A DNA stretch of 64,000 bases from Bin127 sp965221625. Lineage in GTDB: Bacteria; Chloroflexota; Dehalococcoidia; Lucifugimonadales; Lucifugimonadaceae. Where the stretch lies: NCBI GenBank assembly GCA_965221625.1, contig OZ244903.1:2108001-2172000 (forward strand), in the 5' to 3' direction. The notes under the pieces are model-generated. The model did not search any database. It worked only from the letters and a program-made list of their open reading frames with translations, and was not told where the DNA came from. This document shows, in pieces, positions 50,959 to 59,636 of this stretch; the stretch's first letter is position 1, and the number at the start of each line of letters is the position of its first letter. A program made the translations under genes and the position numbers.

Positions 50959-52196
50959 GTCGACGTGGATACTGATCGCACCTCGGTCTGTGCGGATCCG
51001 TCTATGAACGTCAGCTCGATGAGGTCGTTAGGTGCCAACTGCTTCGAACTCGTAACGAACTCTCCCCCACTATCGCGCGCCATCACGTATCCCCGTTCCA
51101 ACACGTTGTACGGCGATATCGCTTTCAACTCGACCTCAACGCGTCGCAATGCATCGCGCTTCGCCGAAAGCACGAGGTTGCGAGCCGTCATAGCCTGGTT
51201 CATCAGAATCTCGACGTTTTCGCGGTGTTCTTGGATATCGGGAACGGCGGCAACCAACCGATCTTGTGTCAACGCGAATCGTTCGCCAACCAGATCCACT
51301 CGTGCAGACAGAGAGCGCATCAAACTTGATGCGCGGCGATGCGTTTCCAGGTGAAGATCCGAAACATCCGGCGAAACCAGTTCGGCGGCGGCAGAGGGTG
51401 TCGGTGCTCTCAAATCAGCTACTTGATCGGCGATGGTGTAGTCGGTTTCGTGCCCAATCGCACTGACAACCGGAACTCGGCTCGCGTAGATCGTGCGCGC
51501 AACCGTCTCGTCGTTATACGCCATCAAATCCTCAGGCGAACCGCCGCCACGAGCGACAATGACGACGTCGACTTTGCGCTCACGGCAAAAGGCGTCCAAC
51601 TCGGCAAATGCTTCAACGATCGTCGATGGTGCAGTATCGCCCTGCACTGCGGATGGGATGAGGATGAGTTCCGCAAGCGGATATCGACGGGAAAGTATGT
51701 CGCGGATGTCGTGCCAAACGGCACCGTGTTCCGACGTGATTACGGCAATGCGCTTAGGGAACCTTGGTAGCGGACGCTTTCGGGTGTCTTCGAAAAGTCC
51801 TTCGGCGCGCAACCTTCGCTGCAGCTCCTCAAGCCTAGCCTGCTGATCACCAATACCTGCTGGTTCAGCCGACGTCACCACGATCTGCAAATCGCCGCGG
51901 GGTGCGTAGACGCCCGCGCTACCTTCGCAAACCACCAGCGCACCATCCTCTAGGAATTGGTGTCCTCGGTTGTAGCGAAACATCACGCAGCGCAGCGTGG
52001 CTTCGCGGTCCCTCAGTGCGAAATAGCTGTGACCAGATGCGGGTTGGGAGTGCCCGGAGACTTCGCCGATGATGCGGACGTTCGACAGCTGCGGGTCGTC
52101 CTTAAGCAAACTTTGGATGAGCTGTGAAATCTCCGAGACAGAGCGCGCCGCCGGTTGCTCAGCAGATTGCGTTATGTCCAGTCTGGAGCGGTACAT
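50955..52196 (-). CDS. xseA: Exodeoxyribonuclease VII large subunit
   Basis: A 413-residue protein. The OB-fold N-terminus has VRIIGEVSGHSQPASGHSYFALRDREATLRCVMFR. The nuclease core has KRIAVITSEHGAVWHDIRDILSRRYP, ARGGGSPEDLMAYNDE and SAIGHETDYTIADQVADLRAPTPSAAAEL. The C-terminal helices end in LERGYVMARDSGG. It degrades single-stranded DNA from both ends. Confidence 0.96.
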   Translation of the reverse strand: MYRSRLDITQSAEQPAARSVSEISQLIQSLLKDDPQLSNVRIIGEVSGHSQPASGHSYFALRDREATLRCVMFRYNRGHQFLEDGALVVCEGSAGVYAPRGDLQIVVTSAEPAGIGDQQARLEELQRRLRAEGLFEDTRKRPLPRFPKRIAVITSEHGAVWHDIRDILSRRYPLAELILIPSAVQGDTAPSTIVEAFAELDAFCRERKVDVVIVARGGGSPEDLMAYNDETVARTIYASRVPVVSAIGHETDYTIADQVADLRAPTPSAAAELVSPDVSDLHLETHRRASSLMRSLSARVDLVGERFALTQDRLVAAVPDIQEHRENVEILMNQAMTARNLVLSAKRDALRRVEVELKAISPYNVLERGYVMARDSGGEFVTSSKQLAPNDLIELTFIDGSAQTEVRSVSTST

Positions 52197-52228
52197 GCAG
52201 ATGCCGCCATCACATATGACCGTTCGGG

Positions 52229-52792
52229 CTAGTCCGCACGACCAATATATTCCCGAGATGTTGTGTTAACGCTGATCGTGTCGCCTTCGTTGACGAATAG
52301 AGGCACTTGCAACGTCAATCCGGTGTCGGTCGTCGCCGGTTTGGTTGCGCCGCTTTGCGTATCGCCCTTGAGCCCAATCTCGGTTCGGGCTATCGTCAGA
52401 TTCACTGCGGAAGGTAACTCGACGATCAACGGTTTGTCGTCGTGCATCAACAGAGTCAACTCGCCACCTTCAGGGATGAAGTACACGGCCTCCCCAAGCA
52501 TCTCCTCGCCAATCAAGTGTTGCTCGTACGTCTCCATGTCCATGAAGACATGGAAGTCTCCTTCACGGTAAAGGAATTGGGCGGGACGGCGTTCTGTTGG
52601 TGCTGCCGTCAACTTGTGGTTGCCCGGCAGTTTTCGTTCAAAGACGTTCCCAGTGCTCAACTGCCGGACTTTCAAGGTCAAGGTTGGAGGTGCCTTCGGA
52701 GCCTGCCGATGTTGCCATTCCATTATCTGGTAAACGTCGTCGTCCAGCATGATGGTCATGTTGCGGCGGATCTCGGACGAAGATATCGTCAT
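52229..52792 (-). CDS. efp: Elongation factor P with a modified loop I
   Basis: A 187-residue three-domain EF-P. The decisive loop reads EWQHRQAPKAPPTLTLKVRQL instead of the common HVKPGKGxAFVRTKL. The Lys at the position of E. coli K34 is kept, but the neighbours are P-K-A-P-P. Domain II/III ends are normal (VELPSAVNLTIARTEIGLKGDT, GLTLQVPLFVNEGDTI). It relieves stalling at polyproline, which suits a genome encoding long Pro-rich linkers. Which modification the Lys carries, if any, is not predictable; no epmA, epmB or earP is in the window. Confidence 0.93.
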   Translation of the reverse strand: MTISSSEIRRNMTIMLDDDVYQIMEWQHRQAPKAPPTLTLKVRQLSTGNVFERKLPGNHKLTAAPTERRPAQFLYREGDFHVFMDMETYEQHLIGEEMLGEAVYFIPEGGELTLLMHDDKPLIVELPSAVNLTIARTEIGLKGDTQSGATKPATTDTGLTLQVPLFVNEGDTISVNTTSREYIGRAD

Positions 52793-52839
52793 TCGTTGCT
52801 ACCTCAGATTTGGATTCGAAACGTCAAGACGACGTCATC

Positions 52840-53940
52840 TCAATATCGGATCTTGTCGGCGTGGCTCAAAACGCGCGCTTTGCCGTTCTCAAGCACGACC
52901 ACGTCCTCAATCCGGACGCCACCCCAACCTGGGAGATATATCCCGGGTTCGATGGTGAAGGGCATCCCATTTTCAAGCTTGGTCTCGCCCCGCGGTCCGA
53001 CATTTGGTTCCTCGTGGACCTCCATGCCCAGGCCATGCCCGAGGCTATGCCCGAAGTTCTCGCCGTACCCGGCGGCCGAGATGACGTCCCGCGAGATGGC
53101 GTCAGCTTCAGAACCGGACATCCCGGCACGTACCCCATCAATTGCCGCCTCTTGGGCTTCCAAGACGACGTTGTACACCTTCCTAATCTTGTCATCGGCT
53201 TCACCGACAACCACGGTGCGCGTCAAATCTGAACAGTAGCCGCGATATGTTGCCCCGCAATCAATCACGATCGTCTCACCTTCACGGATAGACGCGTCGC
53301 CAGCCCGGTGATGCGGACGCGCGGCATTAGCACCAACCGCCACGATGGTGTCGAACGAAAGGCACTCAGCACCGCGCTCCCGAATCGACTTCTCAAACTC
53401 CCAAGCAACCTCGGTCTCGGTCATTCCCGGTCGTAACTTCGACGCAGTCTCTTCGAACGCGGCGTCGCCGATATCGATCGCCTGCTGCAACAGTTCAATC
53501 TCGTCTGCGTCCTTAATGGCTCGCAACTTGGCAGTTATACCGATGGTCGGTTTCAGTTCAATGTTGACTCCGCCGTCGGACAACGCTTGGTTGAACTGGC
53601 GAAAAGCCGAGACCGTCAAGTCGTCAGCCTCAAATCCCACCGATGTCGCGCCGGAAGCACTCAACAACCTCGGAAACCACTCGCTCAACCGACCTTGGAC
53701 CTGCGCAATCTCGAACCCGGCAGCTTGGTCTCCCGCTTGCTCCGTGTATCGAGAATCGGTCGCCAGGACGGCTTGATCAACAGTGATCAGCAGATATCCC
53801 GAAGTGCCGATAAATCCGGATAGGTAACGACGGTTGTGCGAGTTCGTGATGAAGATCCCGTCGAGGTCATGCTCCTCAACTGCCGACCGCAATGCGGAGA
53901 TCCGCGCAGGGTAACGAAAATCTGATTCAACCATTCGCAA
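52840..53940 (-). CDS. Xaa-Pro aminopeptidase (M24)
   Basis: A 366-residue creatinase/aminopeptidase P-like protein. The N-terminal domain is ISALRSAVEEHDLDGIFITNSHNRRYLSGF. The M24 metal ligands are in IVIDCGATYRGYCSDLTRT (Asp, Asp), GHSLGHGLGMEVHEEP (His), TIEPGIYLPG (Glu) and GGVRIEDVVVL (Glu). It cleaves N-terminal residues before proline, using two metal ions. Its start lies 14 bp inside aroQ. aroQ-pepQ-efp is a common order in Firmicutes and Chloroflexota. Confidence 0.93.
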   Translation of the reverse strand: MRMVESDFRYPARISALRSAVEEHDLDGIFITNSHNRRYLSGFIGTSGYLLITVDQAVLATDSRYTEQAGDQAAGFEIAQVQGRLSEWFPRLLSASGATSVGFEADDLTVSAFRQFNQALSDGGVNIELKPTIGITAKLRAIKDADEIELLQQAIDIGDAAFEETASKLRPGMTETEVAWEFEKSIRERGAECLSFDTIVAVGANAARPHHRAGDASIREGETIVIDCGATYRGYCSDLTRTVVVGEADDKIRKVYNVVLEAQEAAIDGVRAGMSGSEADAISRDVISAAGYGENFGHSLGHGLGMEVHEEPNVGPRGETKLENGMPFTIEPGIYLPGWGGVRIEDVVVLENGKARVLSHADKIRY

Positions 53941-54376
53941 CTTCTTCTGTGTATGCCTTGAGTGCTTCGAGCGCGTACGCGTAGCCGCGCCATCCTAAAC
54001 CGGCGATCTGCCCTAGTGCATACGGAGCAATCACTGAATGGCGACGAAACTTCTCCCGACCGTGAATGTTCGAGATGTGCACCTCAATCACAGGTAGTTG
54101 GGTATCCAACAATGCGTCCAAGATCGAGTAGCCGACTTGTGTCAACGCTCCGGCGTTGATGACGATGCCATCAGCAACATCCGATTCTTGCTGGATGAAG
54201 TCGACAATCGCGCCTTCGTGGTTCGATTGGAAGAACTTAACTCGCAAATCGATCCCCGAAGCATGACCAAGGATCCTTGCGTTAATCTCATCAAGTGTGA
54301 GCTGCCCATAGTGGCCGCTGTCTCGATTGCCCAAATTGTTCAGATTCGGGCCGTTTATCACCAAGATCTTCGACAT
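53927..54376 (-). CDS. aroQ: Type II 3-dehydroquinate dehydratase
   Basis: A 149-residue enzyme. ILVINGPNLNNLGNRDSGHYGQLTLDEIN holds the catalytic Tyr after the flexible loop, FQSNHEGAIVDFIQQ the second block, and VIEVHISNIHGREKFRRHS the His and Arg. It forms 3-dehydroshikimate in the shikimate pathway and works as a dodecamer. The frame opens at 54457, but ATG 54376 is the normal start. Confidence 0.95.
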   Translation of the reverse strand: MSKILVINGPNLNNLGNRDSGHYGQLTLDEINARILGHASGIDLRVKFFQSNHEGAIVDFIQQESDVADGIVINAGALTQVGYSILDALLDTQLPVIEVHISNIHGREKFRRHSVIAPYALGQIAGLGWRGYAYALEALKAYTEEVANG

Positions 54377-54453
54377 CTCAAACGCGCCAATACCTTCGCA
54401 ACCGCCATCCCTTTGCGATTCACACAACAAGGGTATAACGCGCTTGGGATTCC

Positions 54454-55470
54454 TCACCCGAATTCGTCTCGTCGCATCGACGTTCCGGGATGCGATTTGA
54501 GATATACCCGCCGTGCTTGCTCGGCGGACACGTGGGTGTACACCTGAGTCGTCGACGGAGATTCGTGACCCAACAGTTCTTGCACGACTCGCAGATCTGC
54601 ACCTCCGTTTAGAAGATGCGTCGCAAAGGTGTGGCGGAGACTGTGCGTGTGGAACGAACCGTCGAGACCGGCTTCAAGTGCATGCTTCTTGACCAGGGAT
54701 TGGATTCCGCGTTGCGAAAGGCGACCTCCTAGGTGATTGAGAAAAAGAGCGGTCTCGGATCGACGTCTCATCAGCTTAGGGCGCGACACGCGGAGGTATT
54801 CCGATAGCCGTTTCAACGCAGGTTCACCCATGAGCACAACGCGCTGCTTCGCCCCTTTGCCGAACACATAACATTCCCGTGAATCGAAGTCGATGTCTGC
54901 AATGTTCATCGATGCAGCCTCAGATACTCGGACACCAGTTGCGTATAGAACTTCGAACAAGGCGCGATCCCGAAGCCCCAGTTTGGTCGCAGGGTCAGGA
55001 CTCGCAAGGAATCGTTCGATTTCCGATACCGATACCGCATACGGAAGCCGTCGCGGCACGCGAGGTGCAGATACCAAGTCCGTGCTGTCAATCCGTACGC
55101 GGTCGGTTTCGTTCAACCAGTTGATGAAGAGGCGCAACGCGCTCATCTTGCGGACGATCGACGATTTCGCGTAACCTTCTGACGCCAACCATCCTAGGTA
55201 ACCGCGCAACATACGTCGACTCGGCGAGTCTACCTTGCACAAAGTTCCTTTGGCACCGAGGTATCTCATGAATGATCCGAGGTCGTTGAGATAGTTGCGA
55301 ACCGTCGGCCCGGCCAGTTGGCGCATCGATTCTAGATATTGGCGGTAATCGACCAGCACCTGTGCCCAAGGACTTTCGGCGACAGTGTCCCAAAGTCCGG
55401 TTGCGCCGAAAATGTTGGATCGCGCAACTGATCGCGTCATCGCACTTGCCGCCTGGGATATGCATCCCAT
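54454..55470 (-). CDS. Tyrosine recombinase XerC/XerD-like
   Basis: A 338-residue integrase. The SAM-like N-terminal DNA-binding domain (about 35-120, LVDYRQYLESMRQLAGPTVRNYLNDLGSF) precedes the catalytic part with VLYATGVRVSEAASMNIADI (Arg), GKGAKQRVVLMGEP (Lys), HTHSLRHTFATHLLNGGADL (H-x-x-R), LLGHESPSTTQVYTHV (His and nucleophile Tyr). All five active residues are intact. The place between topA and aroQ suggests the housekeeping Xer for chromosome dimer resolution, not a mobile integrase. The start is uncertain: ATG 55470 or 55437. Confidence 0.93.
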   Translation of the reverse strand: MGCISQAASAMTRSVARSNIFGATGLWDTVAESPWAQVLVDYRQYLESMRQLAGPTVRNYLNDLGSFMRYLGAKGTLCKVDSPSRRMLRGYLGWLASEGYAKSSIVRKMSALRLFINWLNETDRVRIDSTDLVSAPRVPRRLPYAVSVSEIERFLASPDPATKLGLRDRALFEVLYATGVRVSEAASMNIADIDFDSRECYVFGKGAKQRVVLMGEPALKRLSEYLRVSRPKLMRRRSETALFLNHLGGRLSQRGIQSLVKKHALEAGLDGSFHTHSLRHTFATHLLNGGADLRVVQELLGHESPSTTQVYTHVSAEQARRVYLKSHPGTSMRRDEFG

Positions 55471-55491
55471 TTCGAGGGAGCTGCGATGAGC

Positions 55492-57792
55492 TCAGGATGC
55501 GGTGCGACTGCGGGTCCGACGAGATCCTGACTTTGACCGGGACGACCGCCGTGTGCTCTTCTTTGCAGCTTCAGGATGTGCTTTGAAGCAACGTTGCATA
55601 CGTTGCTTGCGCTTCTCATCCCATCCTTCGAGTTCGCCTTCGTCGGTGGGTTTGAGGTCGAGAGCCACACGACACTTCGGAAACTCTGGACAAGCGATGA
55701 ACTCACCTCGGCGACTATTTCGGATGACGAGTTCGACGCCGCCATCGCACGTAACCCCGGCACTCTTCTCCATCTTGCGCTCGAGTTCTGGTACGCCGTC
55801 AGGGTGGGCGGCGGAGCACTGGGACATACGACGTGCGAACTCGCCTTTCCACTCCTCAATTTTTTCGCCGTCGCTTTCATCCTCAGGCGGCAAATCCATC
55901 GCGAATTTGCAGCTGGGGTATTGAGGACACGCCAAGAAGTCGCCACGTCGGCCGTTGCGCTTAACGAGTTCGATCCCGCCTTCGCATTTGATGCCGCTAG
56001 ACTCGTCGAACTCGGCCCGGCGGATACGCTCGGCACTCTTGAAGGCATGTTCCAGCGTCTCGTCGAATGGTTCATAGAACTCGCGGAGCATTCTCACGCG
56101 TTCGAGGTCTCCGTTGGCAATCTCGTCCAGCTTGTTTTCCATCCCAGCGGTGAAACCGACGTCGACAATGTCCGGGAAATACTGCTTGAGCATCCGGCAT
56201 ACGGCGATGCCGCTCTTCGTGGGATGGAACCGGTTCCGCTCGCGCGTAACGTAGTTTCTCTCTATGATTCTGGAAACAATGGTGGCGTAAGTGCTAGGCC
56301 TTCCGATGCCAAGTTCCTCCAATGTGCGAATGAGGTTCGCTTCGGTGAATCGTGGTGGGGGTTGCGTGAACTTCTGATCGCTGTTGACCTTTTGGAGTGA
56401 CAGATCATCGCCTGCATTTAGTGCTGGCAACTGTCGCGATTCGTCTGACTCCGCATCCTCATCTTGAGCCTCTACGTACAGCGCGCGGAATCCGTCGAAA
56501 AGGATCCTTGTACCAGTCGCTCGTAACTTGTGAGTCTTGTCATCGGTGGTTTCGGCATCTACGTCTGCGCGGACTCGTTCGTCGACGCCATCAGCCATCT
56601 GGCTAGCGACTGTACGCTTCCAGATCAATTCGTATAGCTTGAGCTGGTCTGCATCCAAAAACCTCGCCACGCGCTCCGGCGAGTTGGTTACCGAGGTTGG
56701 ACGGACAGCTTCGTGCGCTTCTTGCGCATTTCGTGATTTAGTCCGGTAGTAACGAGCACCGGTTGTGTAACGATCCCCAATCTCTCGCTGAATGAACGAT
56801 TCGATCTCGCTGAGAGCTGACGCCGCAAGATTGGTGGAGTCGGTCCGCATGTAGGTGATCAACCCGACGACCTCGCCTCCGAGTTCGATACCTTCGTAGA
56901 GGCTCTGTGCAGTTCGCATGGTACGCTGCGCATTGAATCGCAAGGTCCGCGCCGCCTGTTGCTGGAGCGTACTGGTGATAAACGGGGGGCGGGGTCGAAC
57001 CTTTACCTCGCGCTTCGTCACTTCAGTCAACTTGTAAGTCGCCGATTTCAATTCACCGGCGAGCTCAGATGCGGTTTCAGCATCAGGTATAAGTCCGTTC
57101 TCGGGGTTATTTGGATCTTTGCGTTGACCGTAGATACGGTGAAGACGCGCATGGAAAGTGCGATCTTTCGCGTCTTTTTTCAACTCCGCCGAGAGCAACC
57201 AGTATTCCTTTGGGACGAACGCATCGATTTCGTCCTCGCGATCAACCACCAAACGCAGAGCGACAGATTGCACTCTGCCTGCAGATTGGCCGCCGGCTAC
57301 TTTGTTGCGAATCCAAGGACTGAGCTTGAACCCGACTAATCTGTCGAGGATCCGTCGAGCCTGCTGCGCCTCCACCAGTTGACCATCAATCGGCCGCGGA
57401 TCGTCGAACGCGGTTTTGATGGCGTCCTTAGTGATCTCGTGGAATACGACGCGATTAGCTGCGTCTTCCGGGATTCCGAGAATTTCGCTGAGGTGCCAAG
57501 ATATCGCCTCGCCTTCGCGATCCGGGTCGGTGGCAAGATAGACGTTCTCGACGCTCTTCGCCGCACGTAGCAACTCGCTTACTACCTTTCGACGGTCGGC
57601 GATGTTCGCGTACTTCGGTTCGAAGTCGTTCTCGACGTCGACCCCTAAACTGCGGCGCGGCAAATCACGCACGTGACCGACCGACGCCTTGACGTCATAT
57701 CCGGAACCGAGATAGTTCTTGATTGTCCGGGCCTTGGCAGCTGATTCGACGATCACCAGATTGCCCGAGCGTTGATTGGATCGTTTCGGCAA
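55492..57792 (-). CDS. topA: DNA topoisomerase I
   Basis: A 766-residue type IA enzyme. The Toprim domain begins NLVIVESAAKARTIKNYLG and has TDPDREGEAISWHL. The active Tyr is in LITYMRTDSTNLA near residue 310. Two C-terminal zinc-finger-type repeats (GIKCEGGIELVKRNGRRGDFLACPQYPSCKF and GVTCDGGVELVIRNSRRGEFIACPEFPKC in part) each show only three cysteines, with one of the usual four lost. A basic tail ends in RRSSRSKSGSRRTRSRTAS. It relaxes negative supercoils. Just upstream, dprA ends 48 bp away. Confidence 0.97.
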   Translation of the reverse strand: MPKRSNQRSGNLVIVESAAKARTIKNYLGSGYDVKASVGHVRDLPRRSLGVDVENDFEPKYANIADRRKVVSELLRAAKSVENVYLATDPDREGEAISWHLSEILGIPEDAANRVVFHEITKDAIKTAFDDPRPIDGQLVEAQQARRILDRLVGFKLSPWIRNKVAGGQSAGRVQSVALRLVVDREDEIDAFVPKEYWLLSAELKKDAKDRTFHARLHRIYGQRKDPNNPENGLIPDAETASELAGELKSATYKLTEVTKREVKVRPRPPFITSTLQQQAARTLRFNAQRTMRTAQSLYEGIELGGEVVGLITYMRTDSTNLAASALSEIESFIQREIGDRYTTGARYYRTKSRNAQEAHEAVRPTSVTNSPERVARFLDADQLKLYELIWKRTVASQMADGVDERVRADVDAETTDDKTHKLRATGTRILFDGFRALYVEAQDEDAESDESRQLPALNAGDDLSLQKVNSDQKFTQPPPRFTEANLIRTLEELGIGRPSTYATIVSRIIERNYVTRERNRFHPTKSGIAVCRMLKQYFPDIVDVGFTAGMENKLDEIANGDLERVRMLREFYEPFDETLEHAFKSAERIRRAEFDESSGIKCEGGIELVKRNGRRGDFLACPQYPSCKFAMDLPPEDESDGEKIEEWKGEFARRMSQCSAAHPDGVPELERKMEKSAGVTCDGGVELVIRNSRRGEFIACPEFPKCRVALDLKPTDEGELEGWDEKRKQRMQRCFKAHPEAAKKSTRRSSRSKSGSRRTRSRTAS

Positions 57793-57840
57793 GATCTCAA
57801 ACCCTACGATGTTGAAACTGTTTAATGATATGCACGACGA

Positions 57841-59130
57841 TCAAGACCCATTGTTGCCGTCGAACAGACGCGGCGTCGCCATCTGCGTCGCTCCGTGGCT
57901 CAGAGCGTAGAGCGCACCTTCAATCGTGCGGACGGTCGCACCTACCTCCATCATCGTGAGCGTCGACATCACATCAGTTACCGGTCGCTTGAGTGATCTA
58001 GCAATCTCGTCCACGTGCATCGGCCCGCCAGCTTCGATTAGCAGATCTACTATCGCCCGTTCTTCATCGCTCCCGGTGATTAGAGGCGGCGGGATTGGCG
58101 CAGGATTTGCGGTTTCGGCGCGTCCATTGGAGGCCGTGGACGAAGCGGTAGAACCGCGCACAGCGGCGTTTACTTCGGACTGTGTCTGTCGATAGACGAC
58201 GTCGGGATCGCGTTCCAAATCCGAGAAGAACGTGCTGAGCTCATCGACGATGTCCTGAGCACAGGTAGTAAGTTTCGCGCCCTGTTGGATCAACCAATTG
58301 GTGCCTTCGCTCTTCGACGAAGTGGCGTTTCCGGGCACCGCAAAAACCTCGCGGTTTTGTTCAAGTGCCCACTTCACAGTCCAGGTGGCACCGCTCTTCT
58401 TCGCTGCTTCAACGACGACTACGCCCCGGCTCAATCCGCTAATAATTCGGTTGCGCCGGGGGAAATGCTCACGTTTTGTGCGTGCTCCAAGTCGGTATTC
58501 GCTCAGAAGGCATCCGCTGTCCACGATTTGACGCGCCAATCCTCGGTTGCTTGCCGGATAGATCGCGTCCAAACCACCGGCCATCACACCGATTGTGCGT
58601 CCACCTGCGCGTAAGCTCGCACGATGCGCCGCGGTGTCGATGCCCCGGGCGAGACCGCTGACAACGGTGACGCCCATGCTCGAAAGTTCACCAGAAATCC
58701 GAGATGCCATCTCGACACCGTAACTGGTAGCGTCGCGCGTCCCGACAATTGCGATGCCTCCCAAATCCTTCGGAAGCAACTCGCCACAGACGTAGATCAC
58801 CGGTGGCGCGTCATCAACCTCGGCGAGGAGGTCCGGATATTTTTCTGACCGCATGTGGATCGGCGTGATCCCGCTGCGGAGCAATCGGTCCACCTCCAGA
58901 TCCGGATCGATCGATGAACGCGCGGTGTCGATTTCCTCAACCAATCCGGGCGCGATGCCAGCATCTCTAAGTTCTCCCGCCTCTGCTTGCCAAGCACTTT
59001 CTAGGCTGCCGAAGTAAGATTCCATCCGATTGAACCTTTGCGGTCCCAAACCAAGGACGCGATGGAATGCGACCCAGTACTTCAGTTCTTCTGAAAGTTC
59101 ACCCATCAATCGATCTCTAAGGATTTGCAT
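57841..59130 (-). CDS. dprA: DNA-processing protein DprA
   Basis: A 429-residue protein. The N-terminal SAM-like domain is followed by the DprA Rossmann core: GGIAIVGTRDATSYG, VVSGLARGIDTAAHRASL, GVMAGGLDAIYPASNR, HFPRRNRIISGLSRGVVVVEAAKKSGA, FAVPGNATSSKSEGTNWLIQQGAKL. A C-terminal winged-helix (ERAIVDLLIEAGGPMHVDEIARSL) closes the protein. It loads RecA on incoming single-stranded DNA in natural transformation. It is the first gene of a run down to 49859. No com genes are in the window. Confidence 0.95.
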   Translation of the reverse strand: MQILRDRLMGELSEELKYWVAFHRVLGLGPQRFNRMESYFGSLESAWQAEAGELRDAGIAPGLVEEIDTARSSIDPDLEVDRLLRSGITPIHMRSEKYPDLLAEVDDAPPVIYVCGELLPKDLGGIAIVGTRDATSYGVEMASRISGELSSMGVTVVSGLARGIDTAAHRASLRAGGRTIGVMAGGLDAIYPASNRGLARQIVDSGCLLSEYRLGARTKREHFPRRNRIISGLSRGVVVVEAAKKSGATWTVKWALEQNREVFAVPGNATSSKSEGTNWLIQQGAKLTTCAQDIVDELSTFFSDLERDPDVVYRQTQSEVNAAVRGSTASSTASNGRAETANPAPIPPPLITGSDEERAIVDLLIEAGGPMHVDEIARSLKRPVTDVMSTLTMMEVGATVRTIEGALYALSHGATQMATPRLFDGNNGS

Positions 59131-59229
59131 CTAACTGCCGGACCAAAATGCGAGTTCTCGATACATATTAATACAAACGTACGTTATTCAAAATGTCGGC
59201 GGCGAACGGGACGCGTCGCGCTGAGGTCG

Positions 59230-59318
59230 TGGCGGAGAGGACAGGATTCGAACCTGCGGTGGGTTTAGCCCACACACGCTTTCCAGGCGTGCCCGTTAAG
59301 CCGCTCCGGCACCTCTCC
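59230..59318 (-). tRNA. tRNA-Ser (GGA)
   Basis: Read on the minus strand: acceptor GGAGAGG/CCTCTCC, D arm TGCCGGAGCGGCTTAACGG, anticodon loop CTGGAAA (anticodon GGA, complement of 59282-59284), a long variable arm (class II) and T arm GGTTCGAATCC. Discriminator G and encoded CCA (59230-59232). Confidence 0.97.
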
Positions 59319-59376
59319 GTTTGGCGATGTGTGCCGCAACGTTAGTTCTACCTTCGACGGTCACATCATCCAGAAC

Positions 59377-59468
59377 TGGCGGAGAGGGCGGGATTCGAAC
59401 CCGCGATCCCGGTAACCCGAGATACCGGTTTTCGAAACCGGCGCCTTCAGCCACTCAGCCACCTCTCC
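59377..59468 (-). tRNA. tRNA-Ser (CGA)
   Basis: Read on the minus strand: acceptor GGAGAGG/CCTCTCC, D arm TGGCTGAGTGGCTGAAGG, anticodon stem CCGGT/ACCGG with loop TTCGAAA (anticodon CGA), a long variable arm and T arm GGGTTCGAATCCC. Encoded CCA at 59377-59379. It lies 58 bp upstream of the other tRNA-Ser. Confidence 0.96.
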
Positions 59469-59636
59469 TCATGCAGTCGCATCTTCGAGTCTATAAATTC
59501 CTCGCTTCTTACAACAGCGTTGTCAGTTCAGCGGTTTGACGAACGCGTTGGCCCAGCGGTGCTCAAACCAAACCGAAAGATATAGAATCTGAGATGAGCG
59601 ACATCCCTCCGTCCTATTTTGGTGAAGGAGGTGGCA

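Noticed and set aside
54454..55470. Tyrosine recombinase as sign of a mobile element
   Set aside because: It lies in a housekeeping order (topA, xer, aroQ) with no attachment repeats, no cargo and no composition shift, so a resident Xer is more likely.
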